Part shown: positions 17,962 to 27,498 of the stretch, piece after piece | How the letters are laid out: every line of letters starts with the position of its first letter | Position numbering within the stretch: the stretch's first letter is position 1 | Source of the DNA: Candidatus Obscuribacterales bacterium | GTDB lineage: Bacteria; Cyanobacteriota; Vampirovibrionia; Obscuribacterales; Obscuribacteraceae | DNA length: 64,000 nucleotides | Assembly (NCBI GenBank): GCA_019637435.1 | Contig: JAHBVO010000001.1 | Location: 1,674,001-1,738,000 of the forward strand | Reading direction: 5' to 3' | Notes under the pieces: generated by a model | Databases searched by the model: none | What the model was told of the DNA's origin: nothing | Seen by the model: the letters and a program-made list of their open reading frames with translations, nothing else | Translations under genes and position numbers: made by a program

Positions 17962-19218
17962 TTAGCGCAATTCGAGCGTGCCGATCTTGATATCTGCCGC
18001 TTTCAGTTCGCGAACAACGGGCTGAATATTGTTTGCTCGCGCCTGCAATGACTGACCTGCGCCCTTCTGACCGCAGTAGTACAGCACATAGCCGTATTTC
18101 TTTAGATAGGGAACGACAGCAATAGATTGAGACCCATTCACCTTCTCGGCGGTTCTTAGCGCCCGAGCCAGGAGAGGAGCGGCTGAGCCGAAGCGTCTCC
18201 TGTCTGAATAGAAGCAACCGAGAGTAAAGAGGGCGCGCTGTTCCAGTGATGGCGATCCAGCCCAGCGTTTCACCGCATACTTGTAAATCTCTTCGGCTTC
18301 GTTGAATTTTCCTTCTGCCACATAGCAAGTGGCAAGTCGATTCATTCGCGAGAAAATTTGTGGGTCATCAGGATTCAAGACGCTCTCGGTGATGTCGAGC
18401 GCTTCTTTGTAATATGATTCGGCGTCTTTTTTCTCGCCTTTCTTCAAGCAAATGCCGGCGAGATTGTCGTAGCTATTGGCCAGCGATAAATGTTTCTTTC
18501 CGAGAATTGTCGCTTTGACATCAAGGGATGTTTTATAGAGTTTGTCTGCCATAACATAGTCACGGCGCGCGTTGTACAGGTCTCCGAGCTTGTCGCAGCT
18601 GATCGACCACTCAAGAAGTGGATCGACTACTTGTGGAGCGGCGGTGCCTGCCCAACCCACGAGCGGCGTTCCTTCTTTGTAAGCCAGTTTCGCATTCTTC
18701 TCTTCTAGGTCGCTTTGCTCTCGAAATTTACCTTGCACGAAATTGAGCAGGTCTTCAGTCAACGGCTTTGCCTTCTCTGGTGTTCCTACTGTGAGGTAAA
18801 ACCGAATCAACTCTTCCATGTCGAAAACTAGTTTGCCTACGTCCTCGCTGATGTTGCGGTCCTTGATATAAAATTCTTCTTCCAACAGTGGCTGCGCCTC
18901 GCGAAAACGCGCACGCACAGCCAACAAGCGACCTAAATCGCCCATGCTTTTCGCGATGCGAATTTCGTCTGGACCGATTTTTCGCGCTTCTTCGACAGCC
19001 TGGCGTAATATGCGCTCGGCTTTACCGTACTCATTGTTGAAAAACGCCTCTTCGCCCTCTTTTTGAACGATCTCCCAGTGCTTAAACGCTTCAGTCTTTT
19101 CATTTTCGGCGTAAAACGTCGCGTTCGAGGGCGCCGTGATGGACACACCGAAGACAAACGACAGAAATACGACACAGATGTGCCGTTTACTTGTTAACGC
19201 GCGAATAGGAGAGTTCAC
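17962..19218 (-). CDS. Exported TPR protein
   Basis: A 418-residue protein with an N-terminal hydrophobic signal (CVVFLSFVFGVSITAPSNA) after a basic start. Most of the rest is TPR of the 42-residue, kinesin-light-chain-like type, for example residues about 215-330 (LANSYDNLAGICLKKGEKKD). The start is a GTG without a clear Shine-Dalgarno; no better start is visible before the signal. It is in the same direction as the cysteine synthase, 38 bases upstream of it. The protein is likely a periplasmic or surface scaffold; the partner is unknown. Confidence 0.75.
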   Translation of the reverse strand: MNSPIRALTSKRHICVVFLSFVFGVSITAPSNATFYAENEKTEAFKHWEIVQKEGEEAFFNNEYGKAERILRQAVEEARKIGPDEIRIAKSMGDLGRLLAVRARFREAQPLLEEEFYIKDRNISEDVGKLVFDMEELIRFYLTVGTPEKAKPLTEDLLNFVQGKFREQSDLEEKNAKLAYKEGTPLVGWAGTAAPQVVDPLLEWSISCDKLGDLYNARRDYVMADKLYKTSLDVKATILGKKHLSLANSYDNLAGICLKKGEKKDAESYYKEALDITESVLNPDDPQIFSRMNRLATCYVAEGKFNEAEEIYKYAVKRWAGSPSLEQRALFTLGCFYSDRRRFGSAAPLLARALRTAEKVNGSQSIAVVPYLKKYGYVLYYCGQKGAGQSLQARANNIQPVVRELKAADIKIGTLELR

Positions 19219-19436
19219 CTGGGTATCTTAGCGAATTTAATGGGCTTCGTTGTCATAACTACGCCCGATTTTCACAATTTAGGACGGAATGTTTGTGGCT
19301 GAAAGTGCCGTGCTTTTCGCCATAAATGGGTTCATTCGTCTACTAAATGTGACCGTGCCGCCGATTTCCATCGACGGCACTTCACTCGCTTATTCACTCA
19401 CTGGAAAAACTTTGAACAACTGCTTACTTTGTGCGT

Positions 19437-19961
19437 TTACGACCAGAACTTGGGGCTGGGTGGGACCTGGTGCATGCGATGCTGTTGTCTTGGCTGCAGT
19501 CCATGCCCATCCTCCCGGCGTTCCCACGGATTGGGATTTCCCGGTACTCTGTCTACTGATTTGTCCGAATTGTTTTTGTCATTAGTTCCGTCATTGCGGC
19601 TAATATCCTTGCCGTGCTCCTCTTTGCGGAGGTCCTCTCCGGGGTCTAGCGAGCGCATCTTCTCGGCTGTCTTGCCGCCTAATTTGTCGTCCATTTTGTC
19701 GCCAAGCTGGTTATTGAGTTTGTCGTCAAAGCCTTGAATGGGAGCGGCGCAGAAGTCCAGTTCCTTGGGCAATTGACGTTCTAAATGATTGGGACCGCGA
19801 CCGCCGCCGCCGCCGTGACCGCCACGCTGAACTTCGTTGTCCGCACCTGCTGCGCCGCGTCCAAGAATCATGGCGCCTTCGAGTAATCTGTGACTTGTGG
19901 AATCGGAGCTGGTTTCACGAGCTTGGTTTTGAACGCGATTGTCAATTTCAAAGTTAGGCAT
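19437..19961 (-). CDS. Charged, probably disordered protein of unknown function
   Basis: 174 residues from the ATG at 19961, chosen because AAGGAG lies seven bases upstream; an in-frame ATG at 20114 would add 51 residues that look non-coding. There is no signal peptide. It is rich in Gly, Asp, Lys, Asn and Arg, with a GGHGGGGGRG stretch and a short repeated unit around DDKLNNQLGDKM/DDKLGGKT. The tail is Pro/Arg/Gln/His-rich. It has no recognisable domain. The good ribosome site argues for a real gene, but the biased composition keeps confidence moderate. Confidence 0.55.
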   Translation of the reverse strand: MPNFEIDNRVQNQARETSSDSTSHRLLEGAMILGRGAAGADNEVQRGGHGGGGGRGPNHLERQLPKELDFCAAPIQGFDDKLNNQLGDKMDDKLGGKTAEKMRSLDPGEDLRKEEHGKDISRNDGTNDKNNSDKSVDRVPGNPNPWERREDGHGLQPRQQHRMHQVPPSPKFWS

Positions 19962-20234
19962 GGTCGGCTCCTTGGTAATAGAATCGTTGAGTGAATGGTG
20001 GCGAAGTGCCGTCTCAGTTTGGCTTTCAGGTTGGTTACTAAGTCGTCCTGTCTTCCGAACGAGAACATCATAATTTCGAGTTATGACAATTTTGAACCAG
20101 AATCCGGTGCTCAAAAATTCGTGGAAGACCTATATATGGAACCGTATGCGACTAGCTTTATTGACGGTTAGAAATAGATCGCCGTATTAAGCTAGTCTTT
20201 TGCTACGCTTGAAACAGACTTGAAAGGCGATGAA

Positions 20235-20639
20235 ATGAAAATGACAGCCGGCACGTTGTTATATAAAGAGGTGGATGGTGAAATCCATGTATTGCTCGTG
20301 CACCCTTCGGGCAATTACAATCGCCGCGCGCCCTGGAGCATTCCGAAAGGGATGCCGGACGAAGGAGAGGAACTTGAAGCTGCCGCGAGACGTGAAACAC
20401 TTGAAGAGGCTGGTATCGTAAGCGGTGACCTTGTGCCGCTTGGTTACATCGATTATAAGAAGAGCCGCAAGCGTGTTTTCTGCTGGGGTGGAATTGCGCC
20501 CGTCGATCAGCAGCCGCGATGCGCCTCGTGGGAGATCGATAAAGCTGAATTCGTTTCACTTGCCAGAGCAAAAGAACTTATTCACGTCGATCAGGCCGTT
20601 TTCATAGATCGACTCATTGAATATTTGAAGAGCGTGTAA
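20235..20639 (+). CDS. Nudix hydrolase
   Basis: A 134-residue single-domain Nudix enzyme. The Nudix box is complete: Gly, five residues, Glu, seven residues, then REtlEEaGI. The ATG at 20235 follows AAAGG by seven bases; an in-frame TTG at 20220 is less likely. The sequence before the box (LLVHPSGNYNRRAPWSIPKG) is like the small MutT/diadenosine-polyphosphate branch that cleaves nucleoside diphosphates linked to another group. The substrate is not visible. It converges with the peptide transporter gene with 21 bases between stops. Confidence 0.92.
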   Translation: MKMTAGTLLYKEVDGEIHVLLVHPSGNYNRRAPWSIPKGMPDEGEELEAAARRETLEEAGIVSGDLVPLGYIDYKKSRKRVFCWGGIAPVDQQPRCASWEIDKAEFVSLARAKELIHVDQAVFIDRLIEYLKSV

Positions 20640-20660
20640 AACGTTTCTCCACGAATACGC

Positions 20661-22094
<1,434 letters not shown>

Positions 22095-22244
22095 TTTCTC
22101 TCCCTTGACGCATCGCAGCAGCCAACCACATTGCAACTGTGGTGAGCGGTTTGCAAGAGTTTAGCACTTCATCATGGTAAAATGACACTTCAGTCAAGGG
22201 CTTCGAGGGTTGTCGAGGTCTGATTTATACTTCGAGGTTTATCC

Positions 22245-24386
22245 ATGAAGAGAAGGACTTTTCTGAAGCGCGCCATTTCGCTTGTGGCATTGGGAGGGGT
22301 TTCGCACATGAGTACGAGTCAGTCGATTGCAATGACGGAGACACTGGGACCGCTTCTGGCGGAATGGACAGGAGACCATGGCGGAATCCCGCGCTTCGAC
22401 CTTGTGAAAGTTGGTGACTTTAAAACAGAACTTCTGAAGGGGATGGACTTGAAGAGAGCTGACATCAAGCGGATGACCGAGCAGAAAAGCATGCCGACAT
22501 TTGAAAATACTATCGCTGTATTTGAAGATATTGGTCGCCCTTACAGCCGCGTCAATCGGTTCTTCGACGTCTATACGGCGACGATGAACGATAAGACGAT
22601 GCAAGAGATTGAAACCGAAATGCGTCCTGTAATCGCTAAGTTCGAAGACGAAATTATTCAGAACGATCCTCTGTTTCAACGTATAAAAACTGTTTATGAC
22701 GCACGTGAAACTTCGAATTTGACAGACGAACAGAAGCGACTGGTGGATGTTTACTATCAGATATTTGTCCGTCAGGGCGCCGGTCTTGATGAGTCGAAGA
22801 AAAAGCGTATAAGAGAGATTAACGAGAAGCTTGCGAAGTTGTTCACGAAGTTCAGACATCATTTGCTTGCTGATGAGGAAAAGTACACGCTCGTCATTGA
22901 CAAGGAAGAAGATCTCGACGGGCTTTCGGAGGACCTTCGCAAAGCGGCCGCCCAACAGGCGGAAGCTCACAAGATGCCAGGCAAATGGGTAATCACGAAT
23001 ACGCGTTCGTCGATGGAGCCGTTCCTTTGCTTCTCTACTCGGCGCGATCTCCGCGAAAAAGGTTGGAGAATGTGGACCAATCGCGGCGATAACAACGATG
23101 AGAATGACAACAAAGCCACGATGTCTGAAATTCTGAAACTTCGCGCCGAAAGAGCAAAGATTCTTGGTTTTGCAACACATGCGGACTGGGTTCTCGCTGA
23201 CAATATGGCGAAGACTCCAGCAAATGCTCTCGACTTGATGATGCGAGTTTGGAAAGCTGCAACGCAACGGGTGAAGGAAGAAGTTGCAGACATGCAGAAG
23301 ATCGCTGATGACGAGAAGGCAAACATTACGATTGAACCATGGGATTATCGCTTCTATGCGGAAAAGGTCCGTAAGGCGAAATACGATCTCGATCAAAATG
23401 AAGTTAAACAGTATTTGCAGCTGGACAAAATGCGTGACGGAATGTTCTTCGCCGCCAAGCAAGTCTACGGAATTGACATGGTCAAGGTCGACGGATTACC
23501 GGTCTGCCACCCGGATGTCACTGTCTACGAAGTGCGCAAAGGACCGAAGCAAATCGGACTCTGGTACTTCGACCCTTACGCACGAGATGGAAAACATTCG
23601 GGCGCGTGGATGAGTGAGTACAGAACGCAAGAGCGCTTCCGAAAAGAGATCATGCCTATAGTCTCGAACAATTCGAATTTCGTGAAAGGAAAACCGGGCG
23701 AAGCAGTTTTGATTTCATGGGATGACGCGACAACCATGTTCCATGAATTTGGTCACGCGCTTCACGGTCTGCTTTCGAATGTCACTTATCCCTCGCTTGC
23801 AGGAACAAACACAAAGCGCGATTTCGTTGAGTTTCCTTCGCAAGTTAATGAGCGTTGGGCGTTGACTAATGAAGTGCTTGGAACCTATGCGTTGCATCAT
23901 AAAACTGGTGAACCGATTCCCGCCGCGTTAGTCGAGAAAATAAAGAAGGGCAAGACGTTCAACTCTGGTTTCACAACTGTTGAGTACCTCGCGTCCGCGT
24001 TGTACGACTTGAAAATTCACCTCGCTGCTACACCGGATGAAACTATTGATCCGGGAGAATTCGAGAAGAAAACGATGGCTGAAATCGGTTGTCCCAAGGA
24101 GATTGTGATGCGTCATAGACCGACGCAGTTTTCACATATATTTGCCGATGACGGTTATTCTTCAGGGTACTACGTTTACATCTGGGCCGACACAATGTCT
24201 GCGGACGCCTCGGAAGCTTTTGTCGAGGCCGGCAGCTTCTACGATCGCAAAACTTGCGACCGTTTCCGTGACACCATATTCAGTGTAGGTAACTCCGTTG
24301 CTCCCGATGTGGCGTTCAAAAACTTCCGCGGACGGGATGTCGATACCAATGCATTATTTCGCGACCGCGGCTTCCCTGTGTCCTGA
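22245..24386 (+). CDS. M3-family zinc metallopeptidase (oligopeptidase A / dipeptidyl carboxypeptidase-like), Tat-type leader
   Basis: A 713-residue peptidase. The zinc motif HEFGH is at 500-504, with a downstream DFVEFPSQ segment giving the third ligand, as in M3 enzymes such as OpdA and Dcp. The N-terminus MKRRTFLKR followed by a short hydrophobic stretch fits a twin-arginine (Tat) leader, so the folded enzyme may be exported; many M3 relatives are cytoplasmic. GAGG eight bases before the ATG supports the start. It probably trims oligopeptides for the divergent POT transporter. A terminator follows the gene. Confidence 0.93.
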   Translation: MKRRTFLKRAISLVALGGVSHMSTSQSIAMTETLGPLLAEWTGDHGGIPRFDLVKVGDFKTELLKGMDLKRADIKRMTEQKSMPTFENTIAVFEDIGRPYSRVNRFFDVYTATMNDKTMQEIETEMRPVIAKFEDEIIQNDPLFQRIKTVYDARETSNLTDEQKRLVDVYYQIFVRQGAGLDESKKKRIREINEKLAKLFTKFRHHLLADEEKYTLVIDKEEDLDGLSEDLRKAAAQQAEAHKMPGKWVITNTRSSMEPFLCFSTRRDLREKGWRMWTNRGDNNDENDNKATMSEILKLRAERAKILGFATHADWVLADNMAKTPANALDLMMRVWKAATQRVKEEVADMQKIADDEKANITIEPWDYRFYAEKVRKAKYDLDQNEVKQYLQLDKMRDGMFFAAKQVYGIDMVKVDGLPVCHPDVTVYEVRKGPKQIGLWYFDPYARDGKHSGAWMSEYRTQERFRKEIMPIVSNNSNFVKGKPGEAVLISWDDATTMFHEFGHALHGLLSNVTYPSLAGTNTKRDFVEFPSQVNERWALTNEVLGTYALHHKTGEPIPAALVEKIKKGKTFNSGFTTVEYLASALYDLKIHLAATPDETIDPGEFEKKTMAEIGCPKEIVMRHRPTQFSHIFADDGYSSGYYVYIWADTMSADASEAFVEAGSFYDRKTCDRFRDTIFSVGNSVAPDVAFKNFRGRDVDTNALFRDRGFPVS

Positions 24387-24407
24387 TCTATATGCGTTAG
24401 AGCTATC

Positions 24408-24429
24408 ATCATCCTAAAGGATGATTTTT
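24408..24429 (+). terminator. Rho-independent terminator of the M3 peptidase gene
   Basis: ATCATCC (24408-24414), loop TAAA, GGATGAT (24419-24425), then TTTT. It starts 22 bases after the peptidase stop and separates it from the respiratory operon. Confidence 0.75.
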
Positions 24430-24538
24430 GAGGGCGGTGTCCGTTATGCGGGCACCGCTCAGCGTTTGCGGGGATAAACGATTATTGCCGGATGACCGAA
24501 CGGTCGATGAACGGTCCAAAGAGAAGCGGTAGGCTAAA

Positions 24539-24571
24539 CCTTGTTCACCCGCTGGTGAATCGCTTACAAGG
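24539..24571 (+). promoter_or_regulatory. 5' leader hairpin covering the ribosome site of the respiratory operon
   Basis: Nested arms CCTTG/CAAGG (24539-24543 with 24567-24571) and TTCACC/GGTGAA (24544-24549 with 24554-24559), loop CGCT. The 3' arm contains the AAGG that is the best Shine-Dalgarno for the ATG at 24584, so folding would hide it. Control of translation is inference. Confidence 0.4.
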
Positions 24572-24583
24572 AATCGTTCGACA

Positions 24584-25756
24584 ATGGAAACATTCAATTT
24601 CATTCCCGCCTATCCGCCACTTCCCTTTCCGTTGCCGGTGTGGCTGATGCAGACGCTTTTGATCGCCGGCTTCTTTTTGCACGCCTTGCCAATGAATGTG
24701 GTTTGGGGCGGCTCTGTAATCGGCGCGGTGATGTTTTTCCTTGGACGCAAGGATACCTCTTCCTACACATATAAGAGTGCTAAAGCGCTGGCGATTTCCT
24801 TGCCGCTGTTTATTTCGTTCGCGATTACTCAGGGAATTGTCCCGCTACTGTTTTTACAATTGTTGTACGGACCGGCGTTCTATTCGTCTTCCATTATCAT
24901 GGCTGCTCCCTGGCTGAGCCTGCTCGCCATTCTGATAGTCAGTTATTACATCGCTTATTACATTATCTATAGAGTTCTAAAGAACGATTTCGGCGCGAAA
25001 ACCGCCATCAAGGCCTCTGTCTGGATGGTGATAATGAGTATCGGTTTTGCCGCGATCGCGTCGATTTTTTCAAACAACATGACACTGATGCAGACACCGG
25101 ATAAGTGGATGCCACTTTACTCCAACAATCCTCACGGATTAAACCTGAATTTGCATGAGCCTCAGCTGCTGCCGAGATACACGCACTTCTTCGTTTCGTC
25201 TATCGCTGTCACCGGCATGACTCTTGGATGTTTTGGACTATACCTGACCAAACGTAACGCCGAATTTTCAACATGGCTTTTGAAGCTAGGCTCGCGAATA
25301 TTTCTCGGTGCCACCATTCTTCAAATACCGGTAGGACTTTGGTTCCTGAAATCATTGCCTCAAAGTCATATGGCTGCCTTCATGGGTGGAGACCAGCTTG
25401 TGACCGGAGTTTTCATAGCATCGATGGCACTGATGCTGGTATCAATTCTGGCGACGGCTATCTCATCTGCGAGTGGTGACCGCCGGTTGTTCATCGCAGG
25501 TCTCGTCTCCAACGCGCTTTTGATTCTTGCAATGATAATCAACCGGCATCAACTCCGACTGATGTACCTGAACCCGCATGTGCAACCGGATGCGGTGGCA
25601 GTTAGCACTCAGTGGGATCTGCTGGCAATATTCCTTGTTTCGACTGTGGCTCTTATTTTATATCTCGTTTGGCTCAGCCGTCTCGTATATAGGGCTTTCC
25701 ATACCGAGTCTCCAGCCGTATCAAATCCGGCATCTGCAAATGTGGCGTCTACCTGA
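24584..25756 (+). CDS. bd-like oxidase membrane subunit, paralogue of the c-haem subunit at 27495
   Basis: A 390-residue polytopic protein with about nine hydrophobic segments. It is homologous to the membrane part of the last operon gene. Matching pieces are MTLMQTPDKWM here against LTFMLTPGKWL there, and PVGLWFLKSLPQ against VVTIWFLTQVPQ, in the same order. The partner has CydA-like features, so this protein is probably the second half of a bd-like heterodimer; it has no c-haem domain. His33 (FFLHALP) and His201 (RYTHFF) are candidate haem ligands. It is first in the operon, 14 bases before the Rieske gene. The bd-like call rests on paralogy, so it is less firm than the partner's. Confidence 0.7.
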   Translation: METFNFIPAYPPLPFPLPVWLMQTLLIAGFFLHALPMNVVWGGSVIGAVMFFLGRKDTSSYTYKSAKALAISLPLFISFAITQGIVPLLFLQLLYGPAFYSSSIIMAAPWLSLLAILIVSYYIAYYIIYRVLKNDFGAKTAIKASVWMVIMSIGFAAIASIFSNNMTLMQTPDKWMPLYSNNPHGLNLNLHEPQLLPRYTHFFVSSIAVTGMTLGCFGLYLTKRNAEFSTWLLKLGSRIFLGATILQIPVGLWFLKSLPQSHMAAFMGGDQLVTGVFIASMALMLVSILATAISSASGDRRLFIAGLVSNALLILAMIINRHQLRLMYLNPHVQPDAVAVSTQWDLLAIFLVSTVALILYLVWLSRLVYRAFHTESPAVSNPASANVAST

Positions 25757-25770
25757 GAAGTGATCTAACT

Positions 25771-26388
25771 ATGAGCGATAAAGAAAGTTCCGAAGATAAA
25801 CCAGTCGCAGAGCCGGCACCACCAGTCGGATTGTGCGGAAAATCCGAGCCCTGCTCCGGATCAAATAGCTGCGGTGGTAAGAGTTCGTGCACAGAGCATG
25901 TCGACCCTGATGCAGATCCAGCTGCCTATCTGGATGATGACTATGACGAGGTTCTCAGTCGCTCTGACTTCATGCGAAAAGCCTTTGGTGGCACTGTGCT
26001 TCTGTGGGGTGGAGTCGCTTTAGCTCCGATTGTTGCGTATTTAACGCCGCCTCCAGGAGAGGACAAAGAAGCCGCGAAGGTGACCAGCGTCGAAGTATGC
26101 AAAGTGTCGGAGCTTCCAAAGGGAACCGGCAAAAACTTTCGGTTCGGCTCCTTTCCTGCAGTCGTGATAAACGATATGGAAGGTCAGCTTCACGCGTTCA
26201 ACGCGATCTGCACACATCTTGGTTGTACCGTGCAGTTCCGAGCCGACAAGCAATGTATCTATTGTGCATGTCACGGTGGAGAATACGATGCTTCGACCGG
26301 AAAAAACATCGCCGGACCTCCGCCTAAACCGCTACCGGTGCTAAAAGTTGCGATTGTTGACGACAAAATTGTCGTGTCTAAAGCCTAA
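25771..26388 (+). CDS. petC: Rieske [2Fe-2S] protein with Cys-rich N-terminal extension
   Basis: 205 residues. The cluster motifs are CTHLGC (Cys147, His149, Cys152) and CACHGG (Cys165, Cys167, His168), giving two Cys and two His ligands plus the usual disulfide pair. One transmembrane helix lies at about 71-91. Before it, residues 22-40 carry four Cys spaced exactly six apart (22, 28, 34, 40), which is not normal for the family. The protein passes electrons from quinol at the Qo site of cytochrome b to a c-type haem. It lies 12 bases before the cytochrome b gene. Assignment is certain; the meaning of the extension is unknown. Confidence 0.95.
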   Translation: MSDKESSEDKPVAEPAPPVGLCGKSEPCSGSNSCGGKSSCTEHVDPDADPAAYLDDDYDEVLSRSDFMRKAFGGTVLLWGGVALAPIVAYLTPPPGEDKEAAKVTSVEVCKVSELPKGTGKNFRFGSFPAVVINDMEGQLHAFNAICTHLGCTVQFRADKQCIYCACHGGEYDASTGKNIAGPPPKPLPVLKVAIVDDKIVVSKA

Positions 26389-26400
26389 AGGAAGTTCCCA

Positions 26401-27498
26401 ATGGTATCAAATCACTCTCATCGCCAAGTTCAAGAGCAAGGCATTATTCAATATATCGAAGAGCGCCTTCCCGTAGATGGTTTACGTGAGCTAGCCGAGA
26501 AGAAAAAGGTTCCGCTCCATAAGCACTCCATCTGGTACTACCTTGGTGGCATAGCTGCGATGCTTCTCGGCGTGCAGTTTCTAACTGGAATTCTATTGAT
26601 GGTCTATTACGTGCCGGAGATCAACTCTGCGCATGCGAGCATACTGAAGCTCAACTCTCAGATAAATTTCGGTTGGTTTGTGCGTTCGCTGCACAGCTGG
26701 GGCGCGAATTTGCTTATTCTGGCTCTGTTTGTTCACATGTTCAGCGCGTATTTCATGAAGGCATATCGGAAGCCCCGTGAGTTGACATGGTGGTCCGGGC
26801 TGCTTCTGATGGTCATTTGTCTTGCTTTCGGCTTCACCGGCTACCTTTTGCCGTGGGATGAGGTTTCCTTCTTCGCCACAAAGATAGGACTGGATATAGC
26901 CGAGAAAATGCCGGTTTTAGGGCACATGGTGTCCTATATGCTGCGAGGCGGAGATTCAATCACACAGGCGACAATATCGAGGTTCTTTGTTATCCACGTT
27001 GCGATTCTACCGGTACTGCTCGTCGGTCTTCTCGGTGGACACCTGTTTCTGGTTCAAGTTCATGGCATCTCAGAACCTGAGTCGTTCAAAAAGCTCCCAC
27101 CGGAAAAGAAATCCTACGAGAAATTTTTTCCCACATTCTTCTTCAAGGACATACTTGTATGGGTGCTTGCGATTAACGTTCTCTTCGGTTTAACAACCCT
27201 CTGTCCATGGGGATTGGGACCGGAAGCCGATCCGTTTGCTGCTGCTCCCATCGGGATAAAACCTGAGTGGTATTTCCTTGCACCGTTTCAGTTTTTAAAA
27301 CTGATACCACCCATGGTGGGTCCCATCGAGGGAGAGCTCTTTGGAATTCTTCTCATGTCCGTCGTAGGTGTTGTATTTGTCGCAGTGCCGTTCTTCGATA
27401 ACGGCACATCCAAATCCTATGCTAAAACTGCCACTATTTTTGGTTGGCTGATTTTGGCTGGTTTGATTGGTTTCAGTATCTGGGGAGCTCTGTCATGA
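26401..27498 (+). CDS. petB: Cytochrome b, b6-type with fused subunit-IV part
   Basis: 365 residues, about the sum of cytochrome b6 and subunit IV. Haem ligand pairs are His98/His112 (14 apart) and His199/His214 (15 apart); the 15-residue spacing in helix D is the b6/Firmicutes type. The Qo-site PEWY motif is at 288-291. At the place of the Cys that holds haem c(i) in b6f complexes (FYCLGG) this protein has WYYLGG, Tyr47, so that extra haem is probably absent. AAGGAAG supports the ATG. Its stop overlaps the next gene's start by four bases (ATGA), showing tight coupling. It oxidises quinol in the membrane with the Rieske protein. Confidence 0.96.
   Translation: MVSNHSHRQVQEQGIIQYIEERLPVDGLRELAEKKKVPLHKHSIWYYLGGIAAMLLGVQFLTGILLMVYYVPEINSAHASILKLNSQINFGWFVRSLHSWGANLLILALFVHMFSAYFMKAYRKPRELTWWSGLLLMVICLAFGFTGYLLPWDEVSFFATKIGLDIAEKMPVLGHMVSYMLRGGDSITQATISRFFVIHVAILPVLLVGLLGGHLFLVQVHGISEPESFKKLPPEKKSYEKFFPTFFFKDILVWVLAINVLFGLTTLCPWGLGPEADPFAAAPIGIKPEWYFLAPFQFLKLIPPMVGPIEGELFGILLMSVVGVVFVAVPFFDNGTSKSYAKTATIFGWLILAGLIGFSIWGALS

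Noticed and set aside
19962..20114. Upstream extension of the disordered protein
   Set aside because: The ATG at 19961 has AAGGAG at the right distance; the upstream part has no ribosome site and a different composition.
22239..23462. 407-codon open frame antisense to the M3 peptidase
   Set aside because: The plus strand carries a complete zinc peptidase with HEFGH; the antisense product is rich in His, Arg, Phe and Leu without any domain or ribosome site.
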